From Hyphomicrobiales bacterium (lineage in GTDB: Bacteria > Pseudomonadota > Alphaproteobacteria > Rhizobiales > Aestuariivirgaceae), in NCBI GenBank assembly GCA_016185245.1, contig JACPNZ010000042.1, forward strand, positions 62,001-126,000: a DNA stretch of 64,000 nucleotides, written 5' to 3'. A model generated the notes under the pieces. The model searched no databases, was not told the DNA's origin, and was given only the letters and a program-made list of their open reading frames with translations. Below, in pieces: positions 27,159 to 37,475 of the stretch. Made by a program: the position numbers and the translations under genes. The stretch's first letter is position 1. The number at the start of each line of letters is the position of its first letter.

Positions 27159-28691
27159 CTAGCGGCAGCCGAGGTCGGCGAGAAGTCCCGGCACGAAGCG
27201 GGCGAAGGTTTCAGCCTCGACCAGCCCCGCCACCGCCTCGATATCGGTGGAAAACTCCCGGTCCTCGTCGCGGCGCGCCGACTTGCCGCGGATCAGCCCG
27301 TGTGCGGCTTCGAGGAGCTCCGATGAAATGAGTGGCCGGCGGAAGTCGATTCCTTCCGATGCCGCCATCAACTCGATGGCGATGATGCGGGCGAGATTGG
27401 CGTTCATCGGGCCGAGACGCCGCGCCCCATGGGTCGCCATCGACACATGGTCTTCCTGGTTGGCGGAAGTGGGGGCCGAATCGACCGAGGCCGGATGCGA
27501 CATCTGCTTGTTTTCGCTCATGAGCGCCGCCGCCGTGCATTGCGGGATCATGAACCCCGAGTTGAGTCCCGGGTTGCGGATGAGGAAGGGCGGCAAGAGC
27601 GAGATCGAGCTGTCGATGAGTGCCGCGATGCGGCGCTCGGAGAGCGAGCCCACTTCGGCGATGGCCATGGCGATCATGTCGGCGGCGAAGGCCACCGGCT
27701 CGGCATGGAAATTGCCGCCCGACAGCACCGCGCCATCTTCGGCGAAAACCAGCGGATTATCGGAAACGCCGTTGGCTTCGATCATCAGGGTCCGCCCGGC
27801 ATTGGCCAACAGGTCGAGGCAGGCGCCCATCACCTGGGGCTGGCAGCGGAAGGAATAGGGGTCCTGCACCCGGTCGTCGCCCGATAGATGCGAGGCGCGG
27901 ATGACGCTGCCCTTGAGCAGCCGGCGGAAGTGCGCCGCCGCGAGCTTCTGGCCGGGATGCGGGCGAAGCTCATGGATGCGTGGATCGAATGGCGTATCCG
28001 AGCCCATCACCGCATCGATCGAGAGGGCGCCCGCCAGCACGGCGGCGGCGGCATTGCGTTCGGCGCCGATAAGGCCGGAAAGCGCCAGCGCGGTTGAAAC
28101 CTGTGTGCCATTGAGCAGCGCCAGCCCCTCCTTGGGGCCGAGCCGCACCGGCGTCACACCGGCGAGCTTCAGCGCCTCCGCACCGGAAACGCGTTTCCCC
28201 CTGGCAACGGCAAGGCCCTCGCCGATCAGCACCAGACTCATGTGGGCGAGAGGTGCCAGATCGCCCGAGGCGCCGACCGAGCCCTGGCCCGGAACAACCG
28301 GCAGCACATCGGCATTGATCAGCGCTGCCAGTGTTTCCATGGCACGGAGCGAAATACCGGAAGCCCCCTGCGACAGAGAATTGATCTTGAGCAGCATGAT
28401 GAGCCGCACCACGGCAGAATCGAGTGGGGCGCCCACGCCCGCCGCGTGCGAGCGCACGATATTGATTTGCAGGGCGTTGAGGTCGGCGGCGGCGATGCGG
28501 GTCTTGGCGAGCTTGCCGAAGCCGGTGTTGACGCCGTAGATCGCTTCGCCGGTGCCAAGAAGACGTGTCACCGTGGCGGAGCTCCGCTCGATCTGGGCGC
28601 GGGCCTTGGTGGTCAATTCGACCTTGATGGGTCCGGCGAGAGCGGCACGGACATGGTCGAGAGCAAGGGGGCCTTCGGCAAGGGCAATCAT
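27159..28691 (-). CDS. hutH: Histidine ammonia-lyase
   Basis: The 510-residue enzyme converts L-histidine to urocanate and ammonia. The MIO cofactor triad Ala-Ser-Gly is present in [26 protein letters not shown] and the SH pair in NIVRSHAAG are the residues that favour histidine over tyrosine or phenylalanine in this family. The start overlaps the hutF stop (ATGA). Confidence 0.95.
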   Translation of the reverse strand: MIALAEGPLALDHVRAALAGPIKVELTTKARAQIERSSATVTRLLGTGEAIYGVNTGFGKLAKTRIAAADLNALQINIVRSHAAGVGAPLDSAVVRLIMLLKINSLSQGASGISLRAMETLAALINADVLPVVPGQGSVGASGDLAPLAHMSLVLIGEGLAVARGKRVSGAEALKLAGVTPVRLGPKEGLALLNGTQVSTALALSGLIGAERNAAAAVLAGALSIDAVMGSDTPFDPRIHELRPHPGQKLAAAHFRRLLKGSVIRASHLSGDDRVQDPYSFRCQPQVMGACLDLLANAGRTLMIEANGVSDNPLVFAEDGAVLSGGNFHAEPVAFAADMIAMAIAEVGSLSERRIAALIDSSISLLPPFLIRNPGLNSGFMIPQCTAAALMSENKQMSHPASVDSAPTSANQEDHVSMATHGARRLGPMNANLARIIAIELMAASEGIDFRRPLISSELLEAAHGLIRGKSARRDEDREFSTDIEAVAGLVEAETFARFVPGLLADLGCR

Positions 28692-30052
28692 GGGGTGAGC
28701 CTTTCGACAGCGGAACGGAAGCGGGCGGCGATTGCATCCTCATTGTAGTGGCGGCGGTCGCGTACGACATGCTTTCCGGCGACGAATACATCTTTAACGG
28801 CGGCGTTGCCGGCCGAGAATATCCATGTATTGAGCGCGGTGTCGCCGGAGCGGCCGATGAGTGCGGAATGGGTGGAGTCCAGTACCGTGATGTCGGCCCG
28901 ATAGCCCGGCGCAAGGACGCCGACCGGCTGGTCCATGGAGCGAGCCCCGCCGGCGAGTGCTGCGTCAAGCAGACGGCGGCCGGTCGACTGACCGGGGCCG
29001 CCGGCCAGCGCATTGCGGGTCAAGTCGCGCAGGCGCTGCGAATATTCCAGCAGGCGAAGGTCTTCGGCCGGAGACACGGTAATGTGGCTGTCGGAGCCGA
29101 TGGCGATGGCACCCTGGGCCGCAAGATAGGCGACCGCCGGAAAGATGCCGTCACCGAGATTGGCTTCCGTCGTCGGGCACAGGCCCGCGATCGCCCCCGA
29201 TTCGGCGAGCCTCAGGGTCTCGGCCGCCGTCATGTGGGTGGCGTGAATGGCGGTCCAGCGTGACGAGACATCGAAGCTGTCGAGCAGAAACTCGACCGGG
29301 CGGCGGCCGCACCATGCCACACAGTCGTCCACTTCCTTCACTTGCTCGGCCACATGCACATGGATGGGGGCGGTGGGATCGATGGCGGCGATCACCTCGC
29401 TCAGGAGCTCCGCGGTAACCGCCCGGAAACTATGGGGCGAGATGCCGAGGCGGCCCAGCGGATGGTTAGCCATCTCTTTCCGCAGAGTTTCGTGGATGCG
29501 AAGGAAGCGGTCGGCGCCGTTGAGGAAGCGCCGCTGCCCGCTAATGGCTTCCTTTCCGCCGAAGCCACTGAAGCCGTAGAGGGTGGGAAGCAGCGTGATG
29601 CCGATGCCCGCCTGTTCGGCCGCGGCAAGGCAGCGGAGCGACAGTTCGGCGGGATTGTCATAAGCGCTGCCGTCCGGCTGGTGGTGCAGGTACTGGAACT
29701 CGCCGACGACCGAAAAACCGGACTTCAGCATCTCGACATAGAGCTGGGCAGCGACCGCCTCGAGGTCTTCCGGCCCGAGCCTCAGGGCGAAACCATACAT
29801 TGCCTCGCGCCAGGTCCAGAAACTGTCGGCTCCGGGCCCGGCCCGCTCCGCCAACCCCAGCATAAGTCTTTGATGGGCATGGGAATGAACGTTGGGTATG
29901 GCCGGTATGGCGATGCCGGAGATGGGCTCGCCTTCACCCGACCCGGCGACGATCGCATCGGTCATACCGTCCGGCCCTACTGAGACGGTTACATCCCTTT
30001 GCCAGCCCTGCGGCGTCAGCGCCGACGAAAAATGCAACTTGGTGCTTTGCAT
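28688..30052 (-). CDS. hutF: Formimidoylglutamate deiminase
   Basis: The 454-residue amidohydrolase has metal-binding [23 protein letters not shown] and IGSDSHI. HutF removes ammonia from N-formimino-L-glutamate to give N-formylglutamate, the branch that then needs the deformylase HutG. No hutG is present in the window. It is the first gene of the minus-strand hut unit and diverges from hutI across the HutC-like operator. Confidence 0.93.
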   Translation of the reverse strand: MQSTKLHFSSALTPQGWQRDVTVSVGPDGMTDAIVAGSGEGEPISGIAIPAIPNVHSHAHQRLMLGLAERAGPGADSFWTWREAMYGFALRLGPEDLEAVAAQLYVEMLKSGFSVVGEFQYLHHQPDGSAYDNPAELSLRCLAAAEQAGIGITLLPTLYGFSGFGGKEAISGQRRFLNGADRFLRIHETLRKEMANHPLGRLGISPHSFRAVTAELLSEVIAAIDPTAPIHVHVAEQVKEVDDCVAWCGRRPVEFLLDSFDVSSRWTAIHATHMTAAETLRLAESGAIAGLCPTTEANLGDGIFPAVAYLAAQGAIAIGSDSHITVSPAEDLRLLEYSQRLRDLTRNALAGGPGQSTGRRLLDAALAGGARSMDQPVGVLAPGYRADITVLDSTHSALIGRSGDTALNTWIFSAGNAAVKDVFVAGKHVVRDRRHYNEDAIAARFRSAVERLTP

Positions 30053-30064
30053 GGCTCGCAGTAT

Positions 30065-30089
30065 ACTGTATAGACAACCTTATACAAGT
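30065..30089. promoter_or_regulatory. HutC-like operator in the hutF-hutI divergent promoter region
   Basis: Within this 48-base intergenic region, TGTATAGACA (30067-30076) is a near-palindrome of the TGT-N4-ACA type reported for HutC sites, and the wider stretch forms an imperfect inverted repeat (ACTGTATAG ... TTATACAAGT). A HutC gene lies in the adjacent operon. Confidence 0.65.
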
Positions 30090-30100
30090 GGTTTTTGCAC

Positions 30101-31294
30101 ATGCTCCTGACCAATCTGACACTAGCGGCCATGGTAAACGGCTACGGCCTGATCCCCGACGGTGCTGTCCTGATCGAGGACGGCAGGATCGCCTGGGCCG
30201 GGAGCCGGGCCGATGCTCCCGGGGGCGAGACCGTCGACTGCCGCGGCCGGCTGGTCACGCCCGGGCTGATCGATTGTCATACCCACCTCGTCTATGGCGG
30301 CAACCGGGCCAATGAGTTCGAAATGCGCCTCACCGGCGTGCCCTATGCCGAGATTGCCAAGGCCGGCGGCGGCATCATGTCGACCGTGAGGGCAACCCGC
30401 ACCGCCAGTGAGGCCGATCTCCTCGCCAGCGCCGGTAGGCGCCTCGAAACACTGCTGGCCGAAGGCGTCACCACCATCGAAATCAAGTCGGGCTATGGCC
30501 TCGACGTCGACACCGAGCTCAAAATGCTGCGCGTTGCCCGCCACCTCGGGAAGATGTACCCGGTGGACGTTATCACCACCTTCCTCGGCGCCCACACCTT
30601 CCCGGCCGAGTACAAGGACGATCACGCTGCCTATGTGCGGCTGGTCTGCGAACGGGCCCTGCCCGCCGCTCGTGCCGAAGGACTTGTGGATGCGGTGGAC
30701 GCCTTCTGCGAGGGTATCGCTTTTTCCGTCGCGGAGACCGAGCTGGTGTTCAAGGCCGCCAAGGCCCTTGGCCTGCCGGTCAAGCTCCATGCCGAGCAGT
30801 TGTCCAACCTCGGCGGCGCCAAGCTTGCCGCCCGCTATGGTGCCCTATCGGTCGATCACATCGAATATCTCGATGAAGATGGCGTCTCCGCCATCGCCGC
30901 CTCGGGCACCGTCGCCGTGCTGCTGCCCGGAGCCTTCTACTATCTACGCGAAAAGCAGCACCCGCCGGTGGCAGCACTTCGTTCGAATAACGTTCCGATC
31001 GCCATTGCAACCGATCTCAACCCAGGATCATCACCTGTTCACTCTTTGCTCTCGACGATGAACATGGCCTGCGTGCTGTTCGGCCTCACCCCTGAGGAAG
31101 CCCTCCTTGGCGTCACCGCCGATGCCGCCGGCGCCTTGGGCCTCAAGGACCGGGGCGTGATCGCCCCCGGGCGCAGGGCCGACCTCGCGATCTGGGACGC
31201 CGAACGCCCCGGCGACCTCGCCTACCCGCTCGGGTTCAACCCGCTCGCGGCCGTCATCCGCAATGGCGAGCTAATCCGGGGCTCGCTCCCATGA
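30101..31294 (+). CDS. hutI: Imidazolonepropionase
   Basis: This 397-residue amidohydrolase has [16 protein letters not shown], the metal ligand in KLHAEQLSN and [10 protein letters not shown]. It hydrolyses 4-imidazolone-5-propanoate to N-formimino-L-glutamate. I start at ATG 30101; a TTG two codons upstream is in frame. The ribosome site is weak. The stop overlaps the hutC start (ATGA). Confidence 0.95.
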   Translation: MLLTNLTLAAMVNGYGLIPDGAVLIEDGRIAWAGSRADAPGGETVDCRGRLVTPGLIDCHTHLVYGGNRANEFEMRLTGVPYAEIAKAGGGIMSTVRATRTASEADLLASAGRRLETLLAEGVTTIEIKSGYGLDVDTELKMLRVARHLGKMYPVDVITTFLGAHTFPAEYKDDHAAYVRLVCERALPAARAEGLVDAVDAFCEGIAFSVAETELVFKAAKALGLPVKLHAEQLSNLGGAKLAARYGALSVDHIEYLDEDGVSAIAASGTVAVLLPGAFYYLREKQHPPVAALRSNNVPIAIATDLNPGSSPVHSLLSTMNMACVLFGLTPEEALLGVTADAAGALGLKDRGVIAPGRRADLAIWDAERPGDLAYPLGFNPLAAVIRNGELIRGSLP

Positions 31295-32022
31295 CCGAAG
31301 CCCAGCCCCTCTATGCGCGCGTCAAGGATCATATCCTCACTCAGATCCGCTCCGGCAGCTGGGCGCCCGGCGCCCGGGTTCCCTCCGAGAACGAACTGGT
31401 GGAAAGCTTCGGCATCAGCCGCATGACCGCCAACCGGGCGCTGCGCGAGCTCCATGCCGAGGGCTATGTCGCCCGCGTTCCCGGCGTCGGCACCTTCGTC
31501 AAGGAGCCTCCCGCCCGCGGCAGCCTGATGGAGCTGCGCAACATCGCCGAGGAGATTGAGGCTCGCGGCCATCGCCATTCATCGCGCATCGTCGCACGGG
31601 CCGAGGTGACCGCCACCCCGGCGCTGACCGAGGACTTCGAGATGAAAACGCCGCAGCGGCTTTTTCATATCGTCATCGTGCATGAGGAAAACGGTGTGCC
31701 CGTACAGATCGAGGATCGTTACGTGAACCCCTTTGCCGCACCCCGGTTCATGGCTCAGGATTTCTCGGCGACGACGCCCACCGCCTATCTGGTCGCCGCC
31801 GTTCCCGTCGACGAACTCGAGCACACGGTCGAGGCGGTGATGCCGGAACCGGCCCAGCAAGAGCTTCTCGGCATTTCGGCCAACGAACCGTGCCTCGCCT
31901 TGCGCCGCCGCTCGTGGAGCCGGGGCCATGTCGTCACCCTCGCCACCCTCACCTATCCCGCCAGCCGCTATGCCCTCTACAGCCGCTACAAGACCAGCGC
32001 GCGGGGCACCATCGCACAATAG
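31291..32022 (+). CDS. hutC: Histidine utilisation repressor, GntR family
   Basis: This 243-residue protein has a GntR winged helix ([35 protein letters not shown]) and a C-terminal UTRA ligand domain that in HutC binds urocanate. It overlaps hutI by four bases and precedes hutU by 11 bases. It most likely represses both divergent hut units through the site at 30065-30089. Confidence 0.92.
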   Translation: MTEAQPLYARVKDHILTQIRSGSWAPGARVPSENELVESFGISRMTANRALRELHAEGYVARVPGVGTFVKEPPARGSLMELRNIAEEIEARGHRHSSRIVARAEVTATPALTEDFEMKTPQRLFHIVIVHEENGVPVQIEDRYVNPFAAPRFMAQDFSATTPTAYLVAAVPVDELEHTVEAVMPEPAQQELLGISANEPCLALRRRSWSRGHVVTLATLTYPASRYALYSRYKTSARGTIAQ

Positions 32023-32033
32023 GAGCCAATCGA

Positions 32034-33704
32034 ATGAACACCCGCCGCGACAATTCCCGCGTCATCAGGTCGCCCACCGGCACGCAGATCAGCGCCAAAT
32101 CCTGGCTCACCGAAGCGCCGCTCCGCATGCTGATGAACAACCTCGATCCGGGCGTCGCCGAGCGCCCCGAGGAGCTCGTCGTCTATGGCGGCATCGGCCG
32201 GGCGGCGCGCAACTGGGAGGCCTTCGACCGCATCGTCGCCAGCTTGCGCTCGCTGGAGGAGGACGAGACATTGCTGGTGCAATCGGGCAAGCCCGTGGGC
32301 ATCTTCCGCACCCACAAGGATGCCCCTCGGGTGCTGATCGCCAATTCCAATCTGGTGCCGCACTGGGGCACCTGGGACTATTTCAACGAGCTCGATAAGA
32401 AGGGCCTGATGATGTACGGCCAGATGACGGCCGGCTCATGGATCTACATTGGCACCCAGGGCATCGTGCAGGGCACCTACGAGACCTTCGCCGAAGTGGG
32501 CCGCAAGCACTATGAGGGCAAGCTCAAGGGCAAATGGTTCCTGACCGCCGGGCTCGGCGGCATGGGCGGCGCCCAGCCGCTCGCCGCCACCATGGCCGGG
32601 GCCTCGATGATCGCCATCGAATGCCAGCCGTCGCGCATCGATTTCAGGCTGCGCACCCGCTATCTCGACACCAAGGCCGCGACCATCGACGAGGCGCTGG
32701 AAATCATCTCCCGCTCGCACCAGGTAGGCAAGCCTATCTCGGTGGGGCTCCTCGGCAATGCCGCCGAACTCCTGCCGGAATTTGTGAGGCGCGGCATTCA
32801 CCCCGACGCCGTCACTGACCAGACCTCGGCCCATGATCCGGTCAACGGCTATCTGCCGGCCGGCTGGACCCTGGCCGAATGGGAAGACAAGCGCGTCTCC
32901 GATCCGCAGGCCGTGAAGGCGGCCGCCATGGCCTCGATGAAGGTGCACGTGCAGGCCATGCTCGATCTCTTTCACCGCGGTGTCCCCACTCTCGACTACG
33001 GCAACAACATCCGCCAGATGGCCCTCGAGATGGGACTCCAGAACGCCTTCGAATTTCCCGGCTTCGTGCCGGCCTATATCAGGCCCCTGTTCTGCCGCGG
33101 CATCGGCCCGTTCCGCTGGGCCGCCCTCTCCGGCAACCCGCAAGACATCTACAAGACCGACCAACGCGTCAAGGAGCTGATCCCCGACGATCCGCACCTG
33201 CACAACTGGCTCGACATGGCGCGGGAACGCATCGCCTTCCAGGGCCTGCCCGCCCGTATCTGCTGGGTGGGTTTGGGCCAGCGCCACCGGCTTGGCCTGG
33301 CCTTCAACGAAATGGTGAAGCGCGGCGAAGTGGAAGCCCCCATCGTCATCGGCCGCGATCATCTCGATTCCGGCTCGGTCGCATCGCCCAACCGCGAGAC
33401 CGAAGCCATGAAGGATGGCTCCGACGCCGTCTCCGACTGGCCGCTGCTCAATGCTCTCCTCAACACCGCGAGCGGAGCCACCTGGGTGTCGCTGCACCAT
33501 GGCGGCGGCGTCGGTATCGGCTATTCCCAACATGCCGGCATGGTGGTCGTCGCCGACGGCACCGATGACGCGGCCAGGAGGCTCGAGCGCGTCCTGTGGA
33601 ACGATCCCGGCACCGGCGTCATGCGCCATGCCGATGCCGGCTACGACATCGCGGTCCAATGTGCGAGGGAACAGGGACTGAAGCTGCCGGGAGTTACCGT
33701 TTGA
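32034..33704 (+). CDS. hutU: Urocanate hydratase
   Basis: The 556-residue protein converts urocanate to imidazolonepropionate using a tightly bound NAD+. Landmarks are [28 protein letters not shown] (NAD-binding), [18 protein letters not shown] and [17 protein letters not shown]. The ATG at 32034 has AGGAG nine bases upstream and follows the hutC stop by 11 bases; longer in-frame sequence upstream lies inside hutC and is not coding. Confidence 0.96.
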   Translation: MNTRRDNSRVIRSPTGTQISAKSWLTEAPLRMLMNNLDPGVAERPEELVVYGGIGRAARNWEAFDRIVASLRSLEEDETLLVQSGKPVGIFRTHKDAPRVLIANSNLVPHWGTWDYFNELDKKGLMMYGQMTAGSWIYIGTQGIVQGTYETFAEVGRKHYEGKLKGKWFLTAGLGGMGGAQPLAATMAGASMIAIECQPSRIDFRLRTRYLDTKAATIDEALEIISRSHQVGKPISVGLLGNAAELLPEFVRRGIHPDAVTDQTSAHDPVNGYLPAGWTLAEWEDKRVSDPQAVKAAAMASMKVHVQAMLDLFHRGVPTLDYGNNIRQMALEMGLQNAFEFPGFVPAYIRPLFCRGIGPFRWAALSGNPQDIYKTDQRVKELIPDDPHLHNWLDMARERIAFQGLPARICWVGLGQRHRLGLAFNEMVKRGEVEAPIVIGRDHLDSGSVASPNRETEAMKDGSDAVSDWPLLNALLNTASGATWVSLHHGGGVGIGYSQHAGMVVVADGTDDAARRLERVLWNDPGTGVMRHADAGYDIAVQCAREQGLKLPGVTV

Positions 33705-33745
33705 TGCATCTGGTTTGTGCGAGGCCATGCGGATAGAGTGCGACT

Positions 33746-33769
33746 GGCGCAGCGTCAAAGCTCTGCGCC
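33746..33769 (+). terminator. Possible weak hairpin terminator after hutU
   Basis: GGCGCAG (33746-33752) pairs with CTGCGCC (33763-33769) around a ten-base loop, 42 bases past the hutU stop. There is no run of T after it, so it may only stabilise the 3' end. Confidence 0.3.
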
Positions 33770-33796
33770 CTTGAGATCGACGGTTGGAGGAAGATC

Positions 33797-34219
33797 GTGC
33801 CGTCCCGACTTGCCATCCGCGCGCCGGTCATCGTCGTTGCCTACATGGCCGCGGCTCTTGCCGCCGGATTGATTGTCTCAGCCTACGACGTTTTGGTGAC
33901 GGGGCCCATCTTCGCGCTGGAAAGTCTCGGCAAGGCGGCAGCACTCGGTTTTGTCTATGGCAGCATCGCGGTAGTGATGGTGGCATTGCCGGCTGCCCTG
34001 TGCATCGTGCTGGCCGAATTCTTCGGCTGGCGGACCCTGTGGCTCCATCTCCTGCTCGGCGGACTTCTCGGAGCCGGCATGGCGCGGCTGATCGACCATG
34101 GCACCGGCTTCGGCCTGCGCACCACGATAGCGCTTGCTGTCGCGGGCGCCGTCGCCGGGCTGGTCTACTGGGCCATCGCCGGGCGGAAGGCGGGCTTGCG
34201 GGCGCCGCGTTCTTCGTGA
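33797..34219 (+). CDS. Small four-helix membrane protein, unknown function
   Basis: The 140-residue protein has four hydrophobic segments (about residues 8-30, 42-70, 79-95 and 107-127) and a short basic C terminus. The GTG start has GGAGG six bases upstream. It lies between hutU and argG on the same strand, with no clear link to either. No family was recognised. Confidence 0.6.
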   Translation: MPSRLAIRAPVIVVAYMAAALAAGLIVSAYDVLVTGPIFALESLGKAAALGFVYGSIAVVMVALPAALCIVLAEFFGWRTLWLHLLLGGLLGAGMARLIDHGTGFGLRTTIALAVAGAVAGLVYWAIAGRKAGLRAPRSS

Positions 34220-34252
34220 TAGGCCGCGCCCGACCCACGAAAGCGACCGGAA

Positions 34253-35476
34253 ATGCCCGCCAAACAGAAAGTGAAGAAAGTCGTGCTTGCCTACTCGGGC
34301 GGGCTCGATACCTCGATCATCCTCAAATGGCTGCAAACCGAATACGGCGCCGAGGTCGTGACCTTCACCGCCGATCTAGGCCAGGGCGGCGAGCTCGATC
34401 CCGCCCGCAAGAAGGCCGAGTTGCTCGGCATCAAGCAAATCTATGTCGAGGACCAGCGCGAGGAGTTCATCCGCGACTTCGTCTTCCCGATGTTCCGGGC
34501 CAATGCCATCTATGAGGGCGTCTATTTGCTCGGCACCTCGATTGCCCGGCCGTTGATCGCCAAGCGTCTGATCGAGATCGCCAAGGAGACGGGTGCCGAC
34601 GCCATCGCTCACGGCGCCACCGGTAAGGGCAACGACCAGGTGCGCTTCGAGCTCACGGCTTACGCGCTCAACCCCGACATCAAGGTGATCGCTCCCTGGC
34701 GCGAATGGCAGTTCAAGAGCCGCACCGACCTCATCGCCTTCGCCGAGGCTCACCAGATCCAGGTGACCAAGGACAAGCGGGGCGAAGCGCCCTTCTCGGT
34801 CGACGCCAATTTGCTGCACTCTTCCTCCGAGGGAAAAGTGCTGGAAGACCCTTGGGTGGAGCCGCCGCCCTATGTCTATCAGCGCACCATCGCTCCCGAG
34901 GATGCGCCCGACAAGGCAACCTATACCGAGATCGAGTTCCTGAAGGGCGACCCGATCGCCATCGACGGCAAGGAGATGTCGCCGGCGACACTGTTCATCG
35001 AGTTGAATCGCCTTGGCCACGACAACGGCATCGGCCGGCTCGATCTGGTGGAAAACCGCTTCATCGGCATGAAGTCGCGAGGCGTCTACGAGACCCCCGG
35101 CGGCACCATTCTGGGGGTTGCCCACCGGGCCATCGAGTCGTTGACGCTGGATCGCGAGGCGGCCCACCTCAAGGACAGCTTCATCACCAAATATGCCGAG
35201 CTCGTCTATTACGGCTTCTGGTTCAGCCCGGAGCGCGAGATGCTGCAGGCGATGATCGACAAGTCGCAGGAGCATGTCGAGGGCACGGTGCGGCTCAAGC
35301 TCTACAAGGGCAATGTCATGGTGGTGGGCCGCAAGAGCCGCAAGTCGCTCTATTCCGATACGCTGGTCACCTTCGAGGACGACCGCGGCGCCTATGACCA
35401 GAAGGATGCGGCAGGGTTCATCCGCCTCAATGCCCTAAGGCTGCGCACCCTGGCGGCGAGGAAGCGCCGGGGCTGA
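34253..35476 (+). CDS. argG: Argininosuccinate synthase
   Basis: The 407-residue enzyme joins citrulline and aspartate with ATP in arginine synthesis. The PP-loop [29 protein letters not shown], the citrulline/aspartate-binding segments ([31 protein letters not shown]) and the C-terminal [10 protein letters not shown] are all in place. It converges with the MarR gene ten bases away. Confidence 0.97.
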   Translation: MPAKQKVKKVVLAYSGGLDTSIILKWLQTEYGAEVVTFTADLGQGGELDPARKKAELLGIKQIYVEDQREEFIRDFVFPMFRANAIYEGVYLLGTSIARPLIAKRLIEIAKETGADAIAHGATGKGNDQVRFELTAYALNPDIKVIAPWREWQFKSRTDLIAFAEAHQIQVTKDKRGEAPFSVDANLLHSSSEGKVLEDPWVEPPPYVYQRTIAPEDAPDKATYTEIEFLKGDPIAIDGKEMSPATLFIELNRLGHDNGIGRLDLVENRFIGMKSRGVYETPGGTILGVAHRAIESLTLDREAAHLKDSFITKYAELVYYGFWFSPEREMLQAMIDKSQEHVEGTVRLKLYKGNVMVVGRKSRKSLYSDTLVTFEDDRGAYDQKDAAGFIRLNALRLRTLAARKRRG

Positions 35477-35486
35477 CCCGGCAGGA

Positions 35487-35987
35487 TCAATTACGGCGGC
35501 GGCTCTTGAGCTTGCGGGCGGGCTTGGCCGGCTCGCGTTCCTCGATCTTGTCCATTTCGGCGGCAAGCGCGCCGAGGTTATCGACGAAGGCCTTGCGATC
35601 GCTGTTGGCGAGGAGCGCCATGAGTTGGCGGTCGACTTCCTCGGCGCCCGGCTGGGCGGTCTTCAGTATCTTCTTGCCGATCGTCGTAATACGGATTGCG
35701 TTGGTGCGGCCGTCGTTCTTGGTACGGCGGCGTTGCAGATAACCCTGGGCGAGGAGGCGAGCTACGAGATCGGCGAGCGTCGAGCGGTCGATGCCGGTGA
35801 CCTTGACGAGATCGGTCTGGCTCTTGCCGTCGTTGGCGTCGACGGCGAGGAGCACGGTGAACTGGCGATGGGTGAGGCCGGACTTGCCAACTTCCCCCAT
35901 ATAGATGTGATTGGAGAACTGTGCCGCCCGCTTCAGCAAATGCGATGGTGAACGCGTGAATTGTTTCACGTCTCTGTTGACCGTCAT
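35487..35987 (-). CDS. MarR-family transcriptional regulator
   Basis: This 166-residue winged-helix protein has LTHRQFTVLLAVDANDGKSQTDL, the recognition region GIDRSTLADLVARLLAQGYLQRRR and the basic wing NDGRTNAIRITTIGK, with a Lys/Arg-rich tail. The ATG at 35987 has GGAG nine bases upstream; an ATG at 36008 would add seven residues and overlaps that site. Its target is unknown. Confidence 0.85.
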   Translation of the reverse strand: MTVNRDVKQFTRSPSHLLKRAAQFSNHIYMGEVGKSGLTHRQFTVLLAVDANDGKSQTDLVKVTGIDRSTLADLVARLLAQGYLQRRRTKNDGRTNAIRITTIGKKILKTAQPGAEEVDRQLMALLANSDRKAFVDNLGALAAEMDKIEEREPAKPARKLKSRRRN

Positions 35988-36264
35988 GAGCCCCTTCTCC
36001 TGCCACATGGAACCGTACGCGTTCCGCGCCTTCGGTTCAATGCCTCGCTCCGCCGTTGCCTTCTCCGGTTGCAGATCGCCCGCCGGGCGGCCGGTCCGGT
36101 CCGGAGCCGCGCTGTCCTAGCGGCTCGGCATAGACCCTGCAAGCGAAAACGCCGCCGCATCGCAACGAGAGAATTCTACCCCGGTTCGATCCCGAGTAAA
36201 GATGATCAGGACACGGAATTCAAGCCCCGACAAGGAAAGACCCGGGCGGCTCCGGCGCGACAAA
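35988..36264. other. Intergenic region between the rplS terminator and the MarR gene, no gene seen
   Basis: About 280 bases with no credible coding frame on either strand. It should hold the MarR promoter. A stretch resembling a tRNA T-loop (GGTTCGATCCCG near 36181) has no matching stem or other tRNA arms. Confidence 0.5.
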
Positions 36265-36294
36265 GAAAAAGGGCCAGCATCAGCCGGCCCTTTG
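36265..36294 (-). terminator. Rho-independent terminator of the trmD-rplS unit
   Basis: Read on the minus strand, AAAGGGCCgGC pairs with GCtGGCCCTTT around a four-base loop, directly followed by TTTTTCTTT. It begins about 24 bases after the rplS stop. Confidence 0.85.
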
Positions 36295-36317
36295 CGGAGG
36301 TCTTCGATGTGCGGCGA

Positions 36318-36722
36318 TCAGGCTTCGGTGACCTTGGCGGCGGTCGCCGGCACCAGCCCGAAGGCTTTCTGCTTTTCGGCGATACGCGCCGACTTGCCGG
36401 TGCGACCACGGAGATAATAGAGCTTGGCGCGCCGCACCTTGCCGTGGCGCACCACCTTGATCGAGTCGATCATCGGCGAATAGACCGGGAAGACGCGTTC
36501 CACCCCTTCGCCGTAGGAGATTTTGCGGACCGTGAAATTCTCGTTGAGACCGCCGCCCGAGCGGCCGATCACCACGCCCTCGTAGGCCTGAATGCGGCTG
36601 CGGTCGCCTTCGACCACGCGGACGTTGACGATGACCGTGTCGCCGGGTCCGAAATCCGGGACGGCTCGCTTGGCGGCCACGGCTGCGGCCTGCTCCTGCT
36701 CGAGCTGTGCGATGATATCCAT
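36318..36722 (-). CDS. rplS: 50S ribosomal protein L19
   Basis: This 134-residue protein has the L19 landmarks [40 protein letters not shown] and [19 protein letters not shown] use the second in-frame ATG (36722), which gives the usual MDIIAQLE start and stands nine bases after AAAGGA; the first (36731) sits directly on that site. It is downstream of trmD and ends at a strong terminator. Confidence 0.96.
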   Translation of the reverse strand: MDIIAQLEQEQAAAVAAKRAVPDFGPGDTVIVNVRVVEGDRSRIQAYEGVVIGRSGGGLNENFTVRKISYGEGVERVFPVYSPMIDSIKVVRHGKVRRAKLYYLRGRTGKSARIAEKQKAFGLVPATAAKVTEA

Positions 36723-36774
36723 TGCTGTCATTCCTTTTGGGGTTGCGCGCCTATAGCCGCTCGCGCCAGAAAAA

Positions 36775-37467
36775 TCAAATCTTTCCCGATTCGTAGGCCC
36801 GCCACAGGTCGGGGCGGCGGGCCCGCGTCAATGCCTCGCGCTGCCGGCGCTTCCAGCGGGCGATGGCGCGATGATCGCCCGACAGGAGAATCTCTGGAAT
36901 TTCAGCGCCTTCCCAGAGATTGGGCTTGGTATAGTGAGGGTGTTCGAGGAGGCCATCCTCGAAACTCTCTTCGTGACCGCTGTCGGGGCGCCCCATCACG
37001 CCGGGCAGGAGCCTCACCACGGCATCGAGCAGAACCATGGCAGCGGGCTCGCCGCCCGACAGGACATAGTCGCCGATCGAAATCTCGGAGAGCTCGCGGC
37101 CATCGATCACCCGCTGGTCGACGCCCTCGAAACGGCCGCAGACGACGAGGAACCCTGGCCCCGCTGCCAACTCGCGCACCAGAGACTGGGTGAGAGGTGT
37201 TCCGCGCGGGCTCATCAGCAGGCGCGGACCTTCATGGCGACTGGCGTCGATGGCGGCGGCCAGCACATCGGGCTTCAACACCATGCCCGGGCCACCTCCG
37301 GCAGGCGCATCGTCAACGGTGCGGTGGCGGTCGGTGGCCCACGCGCGGATGTCGCGGGCTTCGAGCGACCACAGCCCTTCGCGCAGGGCGCGGCCGGCCA
37401 GCGACAGGCCAAGGGGACCGGGAAACATCTCGGGGAAAAGCGTCAATATGGTTGCTGCAAATGGCAT
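36775..37467 (-). CDS. trmD: tRNA (guanine-N1)-methyltransferase
   Basis: The 230-residue SPOUT methyltransferase modifies G37 of tRNAs with S-adenosylmethionine. It has [31 protein letters not shown] and the knot segment [16 protein letters not shown]. The ATG at 37467 has AAGG seven bases upstream; an ATG at 37473 is two codons earlier. In many alphaproteobacteria rpsP-rimM lies upstream; here an amidase gene takes that position, eight bases away. Confidence 0.96.
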   Translation of the reverse strand: MPFAATILTLFPEMFPGPLGLSLAGRALREGLWSLEARDIRAWATDRHRTVDDAPAGGGPGMVLKPDVLAAAIDASRHEGPRLLMSPRGTPLTQSLVRELAAGPGFLVVCGRFEGVDQRVIDGRELSEISIGDYVLSGGEPAAMVLLDAVVRLLPGVMGRPDSGHEESFEDGLLEHPHYTKPNLWEGAEIPEILLSGDHRAIARWKRRQREALTRARRPDLWRAYESGKI

Positions 37468-37475
37468 CGGCATCC

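Noticed and set aside
36170-36200. tRNA-like T-arm (GGTTCGATCCCG)
   Set aside because: The flanking bases do not form a T stem and no acceptor, D or anticodon arm is found around it.
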